Positions 21,898 to 30,709 of a stretch of 64,000 nucleotides of DNA are shown here, piece by piece. A program made the position numbers and the translations under genes. Source of the DNA: Kineosporia corallincola (GTDB taxonomy: Bacteria > Actinomycetota > Actinomycetes > Actinomycetales > Kineosporiaceae); NCBI RefSeq assembly GCF_018499875.1, contig NZ_JAHBAY010000021.1:51894-115893 (forward strand), written 5' to 3'. How positions within the stretch are numbered: the stretch's first letter is position 1; each line of letters opens with the position of its first letter. The notes beneath the pieces are model-generated. The model saw only the letters and a program-made list of their open reading frames with translations, did not search any database and was not told the origin of the DNA.

Positions 21898-22743
21898 TCA
21901 GGGGTGATCGGCGGGCTCGGACGACGCCGCGAGCGAGCCCAGCAGCGCCAGCGACCGGGCCGTCTCCGAGCCGCGCTCGGCGTGGTACACCGCCAGCATC
22001 TGGCCGTCGCCCTCGGCCAGCGACAGCTTCTCGCGACGCAGCTCCAGATCGCCGACCAGCGGGTGGCGCAACCGCAGCGTTCCCCCGGCGAGCGGGTGCA
22101 CGTCGTGGCGGGCCCACAACCGGCGGAACTGCTCGCTGCCGGCCGAGAGCTCGCCGACCAGCTCGACCAGCCGGGGATCGTCCGGATCGTCACCGGCGCA
22201 GACCCGCAGCGCCGTGACCAGGCCCTCGAAAACCCTCGACCCGTCGAGGTACATCTCCTGCTCGTCCGGGTCGAGGAACACCGAGCGCAGCCGGTTGCGC
22301 CCCGGCCGCAACCCGGGCAGCAGGGCTCCGGCGAGCGGGTTGGCGGCCAGCACGTCGAAGGTGCGGCCCTCCACGAAGGCGGGCAGGTCGAGGGCGTCGA
22401 GCAGCTGGAGGACGCCGGACGGCACCACCTCGCGCCGGGGCCGGTGCGCCGCCCGCGAGGGCCGGGCGCCGATCAGGCCGAACAGGTAGGCCGTGCCCGC
22501 GGCGTCGAGCCCGAACACCCCGGCCAGGGCCTGGAGCACCTGCGCCGAGGGGTTGCGGTCGCGGCCCTGTTCCAGGCGCAGGTAGTAGTCGGCGCTGATG
22601 CCGGCCAGCGTGGCGACCTCCTCACGACGCAGCCCGGGTGTGCGGCGCACGCCGTTCACCCGGATGCCGGCGTCTTGCGGACGCACCTGCTCGCGCCGGG
22701 CGCGCAGGTACTCACCGAGGGGACCGGGGGACGACGAGGGCAC
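21898..22743 (-). CDS. XRE-family regulator with MmyB-like ligand-binding domain
   Basis: The N-terminal helix-turn-helix (VNGVRRTPGLRREEVATLAG, ISADYYLRLEQGRDRNPS) is followed by an MmyB-type ligand-binding region with NPLAGALLPGLRPGRNRLRS, a PAS-like module that in relatives can bind fatty acid. Such regulators usually sit beside and repress an oxidoreductase gene. Here no partner is adjacent: it lies alone between rseP and proS on the same strand, so it interrupts the usual rseP/ispG/proS neighbourhood. 281 residues, full length. Target genes unknown. Confidence 0.85.
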   Translation of the reverse strand: MPSSSPGPLGEYLRARREQVRPQDAGIRVNGVRRTPGLRREEVATLAGISADYYLRLEQGRDRNPSAQVLQALAGVFGLDAAGTAYLFGLIGARPSRAAHRPRREVVPSGVLQLLDALDLPAFVEGRTFDVLAANPLAGALLPGLRPGRNRLRSVFLDPDEQEMYLDGSRVFEGLVTALRVCAGDDPDDPRLVELVGELSAGSEQFRRLWARHDVHPLAGGTLRLRHPLVGDLELRREKLSLAEGDGQMLAVYHAERGSETARSLALLGSLAASSEPADHP

Positions 22744-22775
22744 GCGTCCATCGTAGGAGCGCGTGCCCTGGTCAG

Positions 22776-22796
22776 CCTGGTCCCGCGGGGACCAGG
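22776..22796 (-). terminator. Hairpin after rseP
   Basis: CCTGGTCCC (22776-22784) and GGGACCAGG (22788-22796) form a perfect 9-bp stem on a GCG loop, directly after the rseP stop and before the regulator gene on the minus strand. There is no U-run. Confidence 0.6.
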
Positions 22797-22801
22797 GAGA
22801 A

Positions 22802-24067
22802 CTAGTTGAGGCGGATCGGGTTGACCACGTCGACCGACACGGTCAGCAGGGTGAACGCGCCGAAGATGACGATGATCGCCAGGGTCAGCGGGATCAGCTT
22901 CTCCCGGTCGACCGGGCCCGGGTCGGGCTTGCTGCGGCGCAGGTAGAACTTGCGGCGGGCCGACTCGTACCAGGCCACCGCGATGTGACCGCCGTCGAGC
23001 GGGGGCAGCGGCAGCAGGTTGAACAGGCCGAGGAAGACGTTCAGGCCGGCCAGGATGGACAGGAAGGTTGCGCCGCCCTGGATGCCGCTGGTCTGCACGA
23101 TCTCGCCGCCCAGGCGGCTGGCGCCGACCACGCTGACCGGGTCGTCGGGCGAGCGCTCCGCACCGAGCAGGGCGTGCCACAGCGAGCTGATCTTGCTCGG
23201 CAGCTTGGCGATGGCCTGGTAGCCGCTGACGATCGTGTCGCCGGTGGTGCGGAACGAGTCGCCCACGCTCTGCACGAAACCGTGCCGGTCGTTGTAGGTC
23301 TCGGTCTGGTTCTGGATGCCGATGGTGGGCGTGTCGACCAGCGTGGAGGCGTCTTCCGCGCCGAGCGGCGGGCGCTGGGTGTCGACCAGGGTGACCTGCG
23401 TGGTGTGCTCCTGGCCGTCACGCACGTAGGTGAGCGGCACGGCCTCGCCGGTCGGCTGCTCGCGCACGGCCTTCTGGAAGGCGGCGTACGAGGAGATGAC
23501 GGTGCCGCCGATCGCGGTGATCCGGTCGCCCTGCTCCAGCCCGGCCGCGGCCGCCGGCGACTGCGGATCGCCGTCGGCACAGGCGCGCAGCGCACCGTCG
23601 GCGGTGACGTCGTAGTCCTGGATGACGCAGGTGGAGACCGCGCCGACCACGGCCGGGGTCTCGTCGAGCGCCTTCGCGGTGGGCACGCCGAACAGCCAGA
23701 ACGCCGGGATCAGCAGCAGGATGCAGATGACGACGTGGGTGATCGACCCGGCCGCCAGCACGATCGTGCGCTGCCACAGCGGCTTCTGCCAGAACGCCCG
23801 GCCCTGCTGCTCGGTCTCCTCCGCCTCGGGCTCCTCCACCCCCGGCGCCATACCGACGATGTTGACGAACCCGCCCAGCGGAACCGCCTTGATGCCGTAC
23901 TCGGTCTCACCGCGGCGGAACGACCAGACGGTCGGCCCGAACCCGGCGAAGTAGCGGGTGACCCGCATGCCGAACAGCTTGGCCGACAGCATGTGCCCGG
24001 CCTCGTGCAGGCAGACGCTGATGAGGAGGCCGAGGGCGAACAGGACCACCCCGATCGTGTAGCTCAT
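22802..24067 (-). CDS. rseP: Site-2 protease (M50, RseP/Rip1 type)
   Basis: This intramembrane zinc protease cuts anti-sigma factors and other membrane substrates. From the ATG at 24067 it has 421 residues. The HExxH motif is at residues 21-25 (HEAGH) in the first transmembrane helix. A PDZ domain follows (AAAAGLEQGDRITAIGG), and the second zinc-binding motif is in LFNLLPLPPLDGGHIA near the C-terminus. The mycobacterial counterpart, Rip1, controls envelope stress responses. It normally lies between dxr and ispG. Here ispG and the GNAT gene are inverted next to it. Confidence 0.93.
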   Translation of the reverse strand: MSYTIGVVLFALGLLISVCLHEAGHMLSAKLFGMRVTRYFAGFGPTVWSFRRGETEYGIKAVPLGGFVNIVGMAPGVEEPEAEETEQQGRAFWQKPLWQRTIVLAAGSITHVVICILLLIPAFWLFGVPTAKALDETPAVVGAVSTCVIQDYDVTADGALRACADGDPQSPAAAAGLEQGDRITAIGGTVISSYAAFQKAVREQPTGEAVPLTYVRDGQEHTTQVTLVDTQRPPLGAEDASTLVDTPTIGIQNQTETYNDRHGFVQSVGDSFRTTGDTIVSGYQAIAKLPSKISSLWHALLGAERSPDDPVSVVGASRLGGEIVQTSGIQGGATFLSILAGLNVFLGLFNLLPLPPLDGGHIAVAWYESARRKFYLRRSKPDPGPVDREKLIPLTLAIIVIFGAFTLLTVSVDVVNPIRLN

Positions 24068-24116
24068 CCCCGAAGGTTCTCCCTGTTCGCCGCCTGGTGG
24101 CGTGTCTTCACCGATC

Positions 24117-24136
24117 GTTCCCCCACACCGGGGAAC
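24117..24136. other. Perfect inverted repeat in the rseP-ispG divergent region
   Basis: GTTCCCC (24117-24123) and GGGGAAC (24130-24136) flank 6 bp, about 50 bp before the rseP start. A TATAAA hexamer lies nearby on the minus strand (in 24141-24150) and CATAAT on the plus strand (24273-24278), so this could be an operator or a leader hairpin of rseP. The evidence does not separate the two. Confidence 0.35.
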
Positions 24137-24365
24137 GCCACTTTTATACCTGCCCGGTCTGTCGATCGGTGGCACGAGACATTCCGGGTGCCGCTCCATC
24201 GGCGGAGATGAACATCCGGTGGAGGCTGCGCGCGGGTGACGGGCGGTGAGAAGAACCACCCCCGACACGCGGCATAATTGGCGCGCCGGTCCGTTCTCTC
24301 TGGACTGAGGACAGGTCCAGACGGGCTGGGCGCACGGGGATCATCTAGGAGGCACGGTTCAGGTC

Positions 24366-25517
24366 ATGAGCGTCAGTCTGGGAATTCCGACCGCACCGCC
24401 GCCGGTACTCAACCCCCGCCGCAAGTCCCGCAAGATCCAGGTCGGCAAGGTCGCGGTCGGTGGTGACGCGCCGGTCTCGGTGCAGTCCATGACCACCACG
24501 CTGACCTCCGACGTCAACGCCACCCTCCAGCAGATCGCCGAGCTCACCGCAGCCGGCTGCGACATCGTCCGGGTGGCCTGCCCGAGCCAGGACGACGCCG
24601 AGGCGCTGCCGGCGATCGCGCGCAAGTCCGGCATCCCGGTGATCGCCGACATCCACTTCCAGCCCAAGTACGTGTTCGCCGCGATCGACGCCGGCTGCGC
24701 CGCGGTCCGGGTGAACCCGGGCAACATCCGCCAGTTCGACGACAAGGTGGGCGAGATCGCCCGCGCCGCCAAGGCCGCCGGCACCTCGATCCGGATCGGC
24801 GTGAACGCCGGATCGCTCGACAAGCGCCTGCTGGAGAAGTACGGCAAGGCCACCCCCGAGGCCCTGGTGGAGTCGGCGGTGTGGGAGGCCTCGCTGTTCG
24901 AGGAGCACGACTTCCACGACTTCAAGATCTCGGTCAAGCACAACGACCCGGTGGTCATGGTGCGCGCCTACGAGCTGCTCGCGCAGCGCGGTGACTGGCC
25001 GCTGCACCTCGGCGTGACCGAGGCGGGCCCGGCGTTCCAGGGCACGATCAAGTCCGCTGTCGCCTTCGGCCACCTGCTCGGCCAGGGCATCGGCGACACC
25101 ATCCGGGTGTCGCTGTCGGCCCCTCCGGTCGAGGAGGTCAAGGTCGGCATCCAGATCCTCCAGTCGCTGAACCTGCGCCCGCGCAAGCTGGAGATCGTCT
25201 CCTGCCCGTCCTGCGGCCGCGCCCAGGTCGACGTGTACACGCTGGCCGAGCAGGTCACCGCCGGCCTGGAGGGCATGGAGGTGCCGCTGCGCGTGGCGGT
25301 GATGGGCTGCGTGGTGAACGGTCCCGGCGAGGCGCGTGAGGCCGATCTGGGAGTAGCCTCCGGCAACGGCAAGGGACAGATCTTCGTCAAGGGTGAAGTG
25401 GTGAAGACCGTTCCCGAGTCGAAGATCGTCGAGACGCTGATCGAGGAAGCGATGCGGATCGCCGAGGAGATGGGCGATGATGCGCCCGAGGGCAGTCCTC
25501 AGGTGACGGTGAGCTAG
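24366..25517 (+). CDS. ispG: 4-hydroxy-3-methylbut-2-en-1-yl diphosphate synthase
   Basis: IspG (GcpE) converts methylerythritol cyclodiphosphate to HMBPP with a [4Fe-4S] cluster, the penultimate step of the MEP isoprenoid pathway. The 383-residue protein has [20 protein letters not shown] and [13 protein letters not shown] at the N-terminus. The cluster ligands are visible in SCPSCGR and [15 protein letters not shown] at the C-terminus. An AGGAGG lies about 14 nt before the ATG. It is on the plus strand, whereas rseP and dxr, normally co-oriented with it, are on the minus strand. Confidence 0.97.
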   Translation: MSVSLGIPTAPPPVLNPRRKSRKIQVGKVAVGGDAPVSVQSMTTTLTSDVNATLQQIAELTAAGCDIVRVACPSQDDAEALPAIARKSGIPVIADIHFQPKYVFAAIDAGCAAVRVNPGNIRQFDDKVGEIARAAKAAGTSIRIGVNAGSLDKRLLEKYGKATPEALVESAVWEASLFEEHDFHDFKISVKHNDPVVMVRAYELLAQRGDWPLHLGVTEAGPAFQGTIKSAVAFGHLLGQGIGDTIRVSLSAPPVEEVKVGIQILQSLNLRPRKLEIVSCPSCGRAQVDVYTLAEQVTAGLEGMEVPLRVAVMGCVVNGPGEAREADLGVASGNGKGQIFVKGEVVKTVPESKIVETLIEEAMRIAEEMGDDAPEGSPQVTVS

Positions 25518-25543
25518 CTCGTTAGAGACAGGGTGGTTTGCAC

Positions 25544-26395
25544 GTGCTGCGCTCGGCGCTGAAGGTTCTGGCCAGGGACGACGTCGAAGAGGCTCTGGCC
25601 CTGTGCGATCAGGACCCGGTGGCCAACCTGTTCGTCGCCGCCCGGCTGCGGGCGCTGAAGGGCGACCCGCGCCGGCACGGCGGCGAGATCTGGGGCTGGT
25701 ACGAGGGCGGCGCCATGCGCGCCGCCTGCTGGTCGGGCGCCAACCTGGTGCCGGTGAACGCGAACGAGCAGGCGGTGGAGGCGTTCGCCTACCGGGCCCG
25801 GCGCAGCGGCCGGCAGTGCTCCAGCATCGTCGGCCCGGCGCACATGGTGCTCGGGCTGTGGCAGCACCTCCAGGCGTCCTGGGGCCCGGCCCGCGACATC
25901 CGCGCCAACCAGCCGCTGATGGCCATGTCCACGCCGCCCACCGTGGAGTCCGACCCGCTGGTGCGGCGCAGCCAGATGTCCGAGCTCGAGCTGCTGGTGC
26001 CCGCCTGCGTGGCCATGTTCACCGAGGAGGTCGGCTACTCCCCCGTGGCCGCGGACGGCGGCGCGGTCTACCGCGCGCAGGTCAGCGGCCTGGTGGCGTC
26101 CGGCCGCTCGTTCGTGCGCATGGACGAGACCGAGGCCGGGCCGGTCGTGGTGTTCAAGGCCGAGCTCGGCTCGGTGGTGCCGGAAGCCGTTCAGGTGCAA
26201 GGGGTCTGGGTCAACCCGCGCTACCGCGGGCAGGGCGTGGCCGCCCCGGCCATGGCCGCGCTGGTCGAGACCGTTCAGCGGGAGGTGGCGCCGGTGGTCT
26301 CGCTCTACGTCAACGGCTACAACACCCGCGCCATCCGCGCCTACGAGCGGGTGGGCTTCCAGACCGTCGGCACCTACGCCACCATCCTGTTCTGA
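25544..26395 (+). CDS. GNAT acetyltransferase with N-terminal DUF4081 domain
   Basis: About 283 residues from the GTG at 25544, with GGGTGG 7 nt before it; a TTG at 25538 is the alternative. The N-terminal half (VLARDDVEEALALCDQDPV) is the DUF4081 domain. The C-terminal half is a GNAT domain with VQGVWVNPRYRGQGVAAPAM as the acetyl-CoA loop and YNTRAIRAYERVGFQTVG at the end. This gene follows ispG in most actinobacteria. Its substrate is unknown. It is 26 nt downstream of ispG and presumably in its operon. Confidence 0.88.
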   Translation: MLRSALKVLARDDVEEALALCDQDPVANLFVAARLRALKGDPRRHGGEIWGWYEGGAMRAACWSGANLVPVNANEQAVEAFAYRARRSGRQCSSIVGPAHMVLGLWQHLQASWGPARDIRANQPLMAMSTPPTVESDPLVRRSQMSELELLVPACVAMFTEEVGYSPVAADGGAVYRAQVSGLVASGRSFVRMDETEAGPVVVFKAELGSVVPEAVQVQGVWVNPRYRGQGVAAPAMAALVETVQREVAPVVSLYVNGYNTRAIRAYERVGFQTVGTYATILF

Positions 26396-26407
26396 CCTTC
26401 GAGGACG

Positions 26408-26430
26408 CCCGGCAGTCCGTCGCTGCCGGG
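26408..26430. terminator. Hairpin between the convergent GNAT and dxr genes
   Basis: CCCGGCAG (26408-26415) pairs with CTGCCGGG (26423-26430) across a 7-nt loop, 13 nt after the GNAT stop. It could serve both strands. No U-run. Confidence 0.55.
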
Positions 26431-26461
26431 TCACCTCCCGCTCCGGTCGGGTCGGGTCGGG

Positions 26462-27640
26462 TCAGGCCAGCTTCGCCATCCGCTCACGCGCCCGCTCCCG
26501 GGCCCAGACGTCGGCCGCCAGCACCGCCTCCACGGTCAGCGTGCCCGAGCCGGAGTGGTCGGCCAGCACGTCACCCACCACGTCGAGGATCTGCGTGAAG
26601 CCGATCCGGCCGTCGTGGAATGCCCACACGCACTCCTCGTTGGCCGCGTTGTAGACGGCCGGGAACGTGCCCGCCCGCTCGCCGGCCGCCCGGGCCAGCG
26701 CGACCCCCGGGAACGCCTCGTCGTCGAGCGGGAAGAACTCCCAGGTGCTCGCCGTGGTCCAGTCCAGCCCGCCGATCGCCTCCGGCACCCGGTCCGGCCA
26801 GCCCAGGCCCAGGGCGATGGGCAGGCGCATGTCCGGCGGCGAGCACTGGGCCAGGGTGGAGCCGTCGGTGAACTCGACCATCGAGTGCACGATCGACTGC
26901 GGGTGCACCACCACGTCGATCCGGTCGAACGGGATGCCGAACAGCAAATGCGCCTCGATCACCTCCAGGCCCTTGTTCACCAGGGTGGCGGAGTTCGTGG
27001 TGACCATCAGGCCCATGTCCCAGGTGGGGTGCTTCAGCGCCTCGGCCGGCGTCACCTTCTCGAGCTGAGCCCGGGTGCGGCCCCGGAACGGCCCGCCGCT
27101 CGCGGTCACCACCAGGCGCTTCACCTCGTCGGGCGTACCTCCGCGTAGGGCCTGGGCCAGGGCCGAGTGCTCGGAGTCCACCGGCACGATCTGGCCCGGC
27201 GACGCGGCACCGGTGACCAGCTCGCCGCCGATGATCAGCGACTCCTTGTTGGCCAGCGCCAGGGTGTGCCCGGCGCCGAGCGCGGCCAGGGTGGGGGCCA
27301 GGCCGATCGCGCCGGTGATGCCGTTGAGCACCACGTCGCAGGGGCGGGCGGCGAGCTGCGCCGCGGCGTCGGGCCCGGCCAGCACCTCGATGCCGTGGTC
27401 CGGCCCGGCGTGGTGGTTCAGCAGATCGGTGAACGCGGCGAGCTTCTCGTCGTCCCCGATCGCCACCACCGGCACCCGCAACCCGGCCGCCTGGGTGGCC
27501 AGCAACTCGAGGTTGCCGCCACCGGCGGCCAGGCCGACCACCCGGAACCGCTCCGGGTTGCGCCGGACCACGTCGATGGCCTGGGTGCCGATGGAACCGG
27601 TGGAGCCGAGCAGGACGATGTCGCGACGTTCTGAAGCCAT
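26462..27640 (-). CDS. dxr: 1-deoxy-D-xylulose 5-phosphate reductoisomerase
   Basis: Dxr makes methylerythritol phosphate, the committed step of the MEP pathway and the fosmidomycin target. Visible landmarks: the NADPH loop [32 protein letters not shown], the metal and substrate site [24 protein letters not shown] and [13 protein letters not shown]. The ATG at 27640 has AGGA 8 nt upstream and gives 392 residues; ATG 27649 is possible but lacks spacing for a Shine-Dalgarno. It starts only 21 nt after the stop of an aldehyde dehydrogenase gene on the same strand, leaving no room for a separate promoter. Confidence 0.96.
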   Translation of the reverse strand: MASERRDIVLLGSTGSIGTQAIDVVRRNPERFRVVGLAAGGGNLELLATQAAGLRVPVVAIGDDEKLAAFTDLLNHHAGPDHGIEVLAGPDAAAQLAARPCDVVLNGITGAIGLAPTLAALGAGHTLALANKESLIIGGELVTGAASPGQIVPVDSEHSALAQALRGGTPDEVKRLVVTASGGPFRGRTRAQLEKVTPAEALKHPTWDMGLMVTTNSATLVNKGLEVIEAHLLFGIPFDRIDVVVHPQSIVHSMVEFTDGSTLAQCSPPDMRLPIALGLGWPDRVPEAIGGLDWTTASTWEFFPLDDEAFPGVALARAAGERAGTFPAVYNAANEECVWAFHDGRIGFTQILDVVGDVLADHSGSGTLTVEAVLAADVWARERARERMAKLA

Positions 27641-27661
27641 GCCGCGCATCCTGCCAGGGTC

Positions 27662-29140
27662 TTACAGAGCGATGCCCACGTACTTCGTCTCCAGGTACTC
27701 CTCGATGCCCTCGGTGCCGCCCTCGCGCCCGAACCCGGAGTGCTTGACCCCGCCGAACGGCGCCGCCGGGTTGGACACGATGCCCTGGTTCAGCGCCACC
27801 ATGCCGGTCTCCAGGCCCTCGGCCACCCGGAACGAGCGCGACACGTCGCGGGTGAACACGTAGGCCACCAGCCCGAACTGGGTGTCGTTGGCCATCGCGA
27901 GTGCCTCGTCCTCGGTCTGGAAGGTGGTGATCGGGGCGACCGGGCCGAAGATCTCCTCGGCCAGCATGCGGGCGCCCGGTTCCACACCGGTGAGCACGGT
28001 CGGCGCGTAGAAGTAGCCGCGCTCACCCACCGGCGAGCCGCCGACGAGCACCCTGGCGCCGGTGCCGACGGCGTCGGCGACCAGCTCGGACACCTTGTCG
28101 CGGGCCTTGCTGTCGATCAGCGGGCCGACGTCGACGCCCTCCTCGGTGCCGTGCCCGAGCTTGAGCGCGCCCATCCGCCCGGCCAGCCGGTTGCCGAACT
28201 CCTCGGCCACCGAGTGGTGCACCAGGAACCGGTTGGCGGCGGTGCAGGCCTCGCCGATGTTGCGCATCTTGGCCAGCATCGCGCCCTCGACCGCGGCGTC
28301 CAGGTCGGCGTCGTCGAACACCAGGAACGGCGCGTTGCCGCCGAGTTCCATCGAGACCCGCAGCAGCTGCGAGGCGGACTGCGCCACCAGCTTCTGCCCG
28401 ACCGCGGTGGAGCCGGTGAACGAGAGTTTGCGCAGCCGGTGGTCCCGCACCAGCGGCTCGATCACCTCCGGCGTGCGCGAGGTGGAGATCACGTTGAGGA
28501 CGCCGTCGGGCAGGCCCGCCTCGGCCAGCAGCGACGCCAGCGCATACATCGACAACGGGGTCTGCGGCGCGGGTTTCACCACCATCGTGCAGCCGGCCGC
28601 GATCGCCGGGCCGATCTTGCGGGTGCCCATGGCCAGCGGGAAGTTCCACGGCGTGATGAAAAGGCAGGGCCCGACGGGCTGTTTCATGGTGAGCAGCCGG
28701 GTGGCGCCGTTCGGGGCCACCGACCAGCGCCCGGCGATCCGCACCGCCTCCTCCGAGAACCAGCGGAAGAACTCGGCGGCGTAGGCGATCTCGGCCCGTG
28801 ACTCGGCCAGGCTCTTGCCCATCTCCAGGGTCATCAGCAGGGCCAGGTCGTCGGCCCGGTCGACCATCAGCTCGTAGGAGCGGCGCAGGATCTCGGCCCG
28901 GTCGCGCGGGGGCGTGGCGGCCCACTCCTTCTGCTTCCGCGACGCGGCGTCCAGGGCGTCCAGGCCGTCCTGCGCGCCCGCGTCGGCGACCTGCGCGATC
29001 ACCTGGCCGGTGGCGGGGTCCTCGACGTCCATCACCGCCGACGTGGCCGCGGGACGCCACTGCCCACCGATGAACAGACCGGTGCGGACGGCGTCCAGAA
29101 CCGCCCGCTCGGACGCGCCGATCGGCGTTGACGTTGTCAT
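27662..29140 (-). CDS. gabD: NAD(P)+ succinate-semialdehyde dehydrogenase-type aldehyde dehydrogenase
   Basis: The 492-residue class-3 ALDH has the ITPWNFPLAMGTRKIGP cofactor region, SFTGSTAVGQ, the general base Glu266 in ELGGNAPFLV and the nucleophile Cys299 in GEACTAANRF. Sequence type and neighbours (GABA aminotransferase divergent, polyamine importer nearby) point to oxidation of succinate semialdehyde to succinate. A gamma-aminobutyraldehyde substrate cannot be excluded. The ATG at 29140 follows GGAGGAGA. It is divergent from gabT with only 89 bp between and lies immediately upstream of dxr. Confidence 0.85.
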   Translation of the reverse strand: MTTSTPIGASERAVLDAVRTGLFIGGQWRPAATSAVMDVEDPATGQVIAQVADAGAQDGLDALDAASRKQKEWAATPPRDRAEILRRSYELMVDRADDLALLMTLEMGKSLAESRAEIAYAAEFFRWFSEEAVRIAGRWSVAPNGATRLLTMKQPVGPCLFITPWNFPLAMGTRKIGPAIAAGCTMVVKPAPQTPLSMYALASLLAEAGLPDGVLNVISTSRTPEVIEPLVRDHRLRKLSFTGSTAVGQKLVAQSASQLLRVSMELGGNAPFLVFDDADLDAAVEGAMLAKMRNIGEACTAANRFLVHHSVAEEFGNRLAGRMGALKLGHGTEEGVDVGPLIDSKARDKVSELVADAVGTGARVLVGGSPVGERGYFYAPTVLTGVEPGARMLAEEIFGPVAPITTFQTEDEALAMANDTQFGLVAYVFTRDVSRSFRVAEGLETGMVALNQGIVSNPAAPFGGVKHSGFGREGGTEGIEEYLETKYVGIAL

Positions 29141-29229
29141 CTGCGCTTCTCCTCCGCCGGGTCCTTCTGAGAGGACAGACCGCAACAGCACGATCACGAA
29201 TTCGCCGTGCCGAAGCCTATGCTGGCCCC

Positions 29230-30609
29230 ATGTCCGACTCCACCCTCTCCCCCTCCGGCGCGGCGGGCGAGTTCGCCCTCCCGGTGATCCCCCAGAAGCG
29301 GAACCTGGTCACGGAACTGCCCGGCCCCCGTTCCCGCGAGCTGGCCGCGCGGCGCGACGCCGCGGTGGCCTCCGGCGTCAGCAGCCTGATGCCGGTGTTC
29401 GCGGCCCGGGCCGGCGGCGGGATCGTGGTCGACGTCGACGGCAACCACCTGATCGACCTGGGCTCCGGCATCGCCGTCACCACCGTGGGCCACGCGGTCC
29501 CGGCCGTGGTGGCCGGGGTTCAGCAGCAAGTCGCCGAGTTCAGCCACACCTGCTTCACGATCACCCCCTACGAGGGTTACGTGGCGGTCTGCGAGGCCCT
29601 CAACCGGCTCACCCCCGGCGACTTCGAAAAGCGTTCGGCGCTGTTCAATTCCGGGGCCGAGGCGGTGGAGAACGCGGTGAAGATCGCGCGCCGGGCCACC
29701 GGTCGCGACGCGGTGGTGGTGTTCGACCACGCCTATCACGGCCGCACCAACCTGACCATGGCGATGACCGCCAAGAACATGCCCTACAAGGACGGTTTCG
29801 GCCCGTTCGCCGGTGAGGTGTTCCGGGCGCCGATGTCGTACCCGCTGCGCGACCCGCTGGGCACCGACGGCACGGCCGCCGCGGCCCGGGCGATCAGCGA
29901 CATCGAGAGCCAGGTCGGCGCGAACCGGGTGGCCTGCCTGGTGATCGAGCCGATCCAGGGCGAGGGCGGATTCATCGAGCCGGCGCCCGGTTTCGTGCCG
30001 GCGCTGGCCGCCTGGTGCGCCGCGAACGACGTGCTGTTCGTGGCCGACGAGGTGCAGTCCGGGTTCGCCCGCACGGGTCACTTCTTCGCCGTCGAGCACG
30101 AGGGCGTGGTGCCCGACCTGGTGATCACCGCCAAGGGCATCGCCGGGGGCATGCCGCTGTCGGCGGTCACCGGGCGGGCGCCGATCATGGACGCCGCCCA
30201 CGCCGGCGGGATCGGCGGCACCTACACGGGCAATCCGGTGTCGTGCGCCGCCGCGCTCGCCGCGATCGAGACCATCGAGTACGAGGGTCTGGTGGACGCC
30301 GGTGGTCGCCTGGGTGAGCGGCTGCGGGCCTTCCTGCTCGGGCTCCAGCAGCGGTTCCCGCAGATCGCCGAGGTGCGCGGGCGCGGCGCGATGCAGGCGA
30401 TCGAGCTGTGCGAACCGGGCACCCTCACCCCCGACGCGGCGCTGGCCGCCCGGGTGGCCCGGTACTGCCACCGCAACGGTGTGATCACGCTGACCTGCGG
30501 CACGTTCGGCAATGTCATCCGGCTGCTGCCGCCGGTCACGATCGGCGAGGAGCTTCTCGACGACGCGCTGGCCGTGCTGGCCGAGGCGTTCTCGGCGGAG
30601 ACCGCCTGA
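29230..30609 (+). CDS. gabT: 4-aminobutyrate aminotransferase
   Basis: This class-III, PLP-dependent enzyme moves the amino group of GABA to 2-oxoglutarate, giving succinate semialdehyde for the adjacent dehydrogenase. From ATG 29230 it has 459 residues. It shows FNSGAEAVENAVKIAR, PIQGEGGFIEPAPGF, Asp273 in FVADEVQSGFARTG, which contacts the pyridine nitrogen, and the Schiff-base Lys302 in VITAKGIAGGMPL. Divergent from the dehydrogenase, it makes a compact GABA-to-succinate module. Confidence 0.9.
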   Translation: MSDSTLSPSGAAGEFALPVIPQKRNLVTELPGPRSRELAARRDAAVASGVSSLMPVFAARAGGGIVVDVDGNHLIDLGSGIAVTTVGHAVPAVVAGVQQQVAEFSHTCFTITPYEGYVAVCEALNRLTPGDFEKRSALFNSGAEAVENAVKIARRATGRDAVVVFDHAYHGRTNLTMAMTAKNMPYKDGFGPFAGEVFRAPMSYPLRDPLGTDGTAAAARAISDIESQVGANRVACLVIEPIQGEGGFIEPAPGFVPALAAWCAANDVLFVADEVQSGFARTGHFFAVEHEGVVPDLVITAKGIAGGMPLSAVTGRAPIMDAAHAGGIGGTYTGNPVSCAAALAAIETIEYEGLVDAGGRLGERLRAFLLGLQQRFPQIAEVRGRGAMQAIELCEPGTLTPDAALAARVARYCHRNGVITLTCGTFGNVIRLLPPVTIGEELLDDALAVLAEAFSAETA

Positions 30610-30709
30610 CCTCCTGTCCGGCGGCTCCGGCACGCGGTGTCCGGATCTGAGGTATTCCTGGCCGAGCGGCCCCTTCTGCCGGAGTGGGTTCGGGCGCAGG
30701 GTCGGGAGG

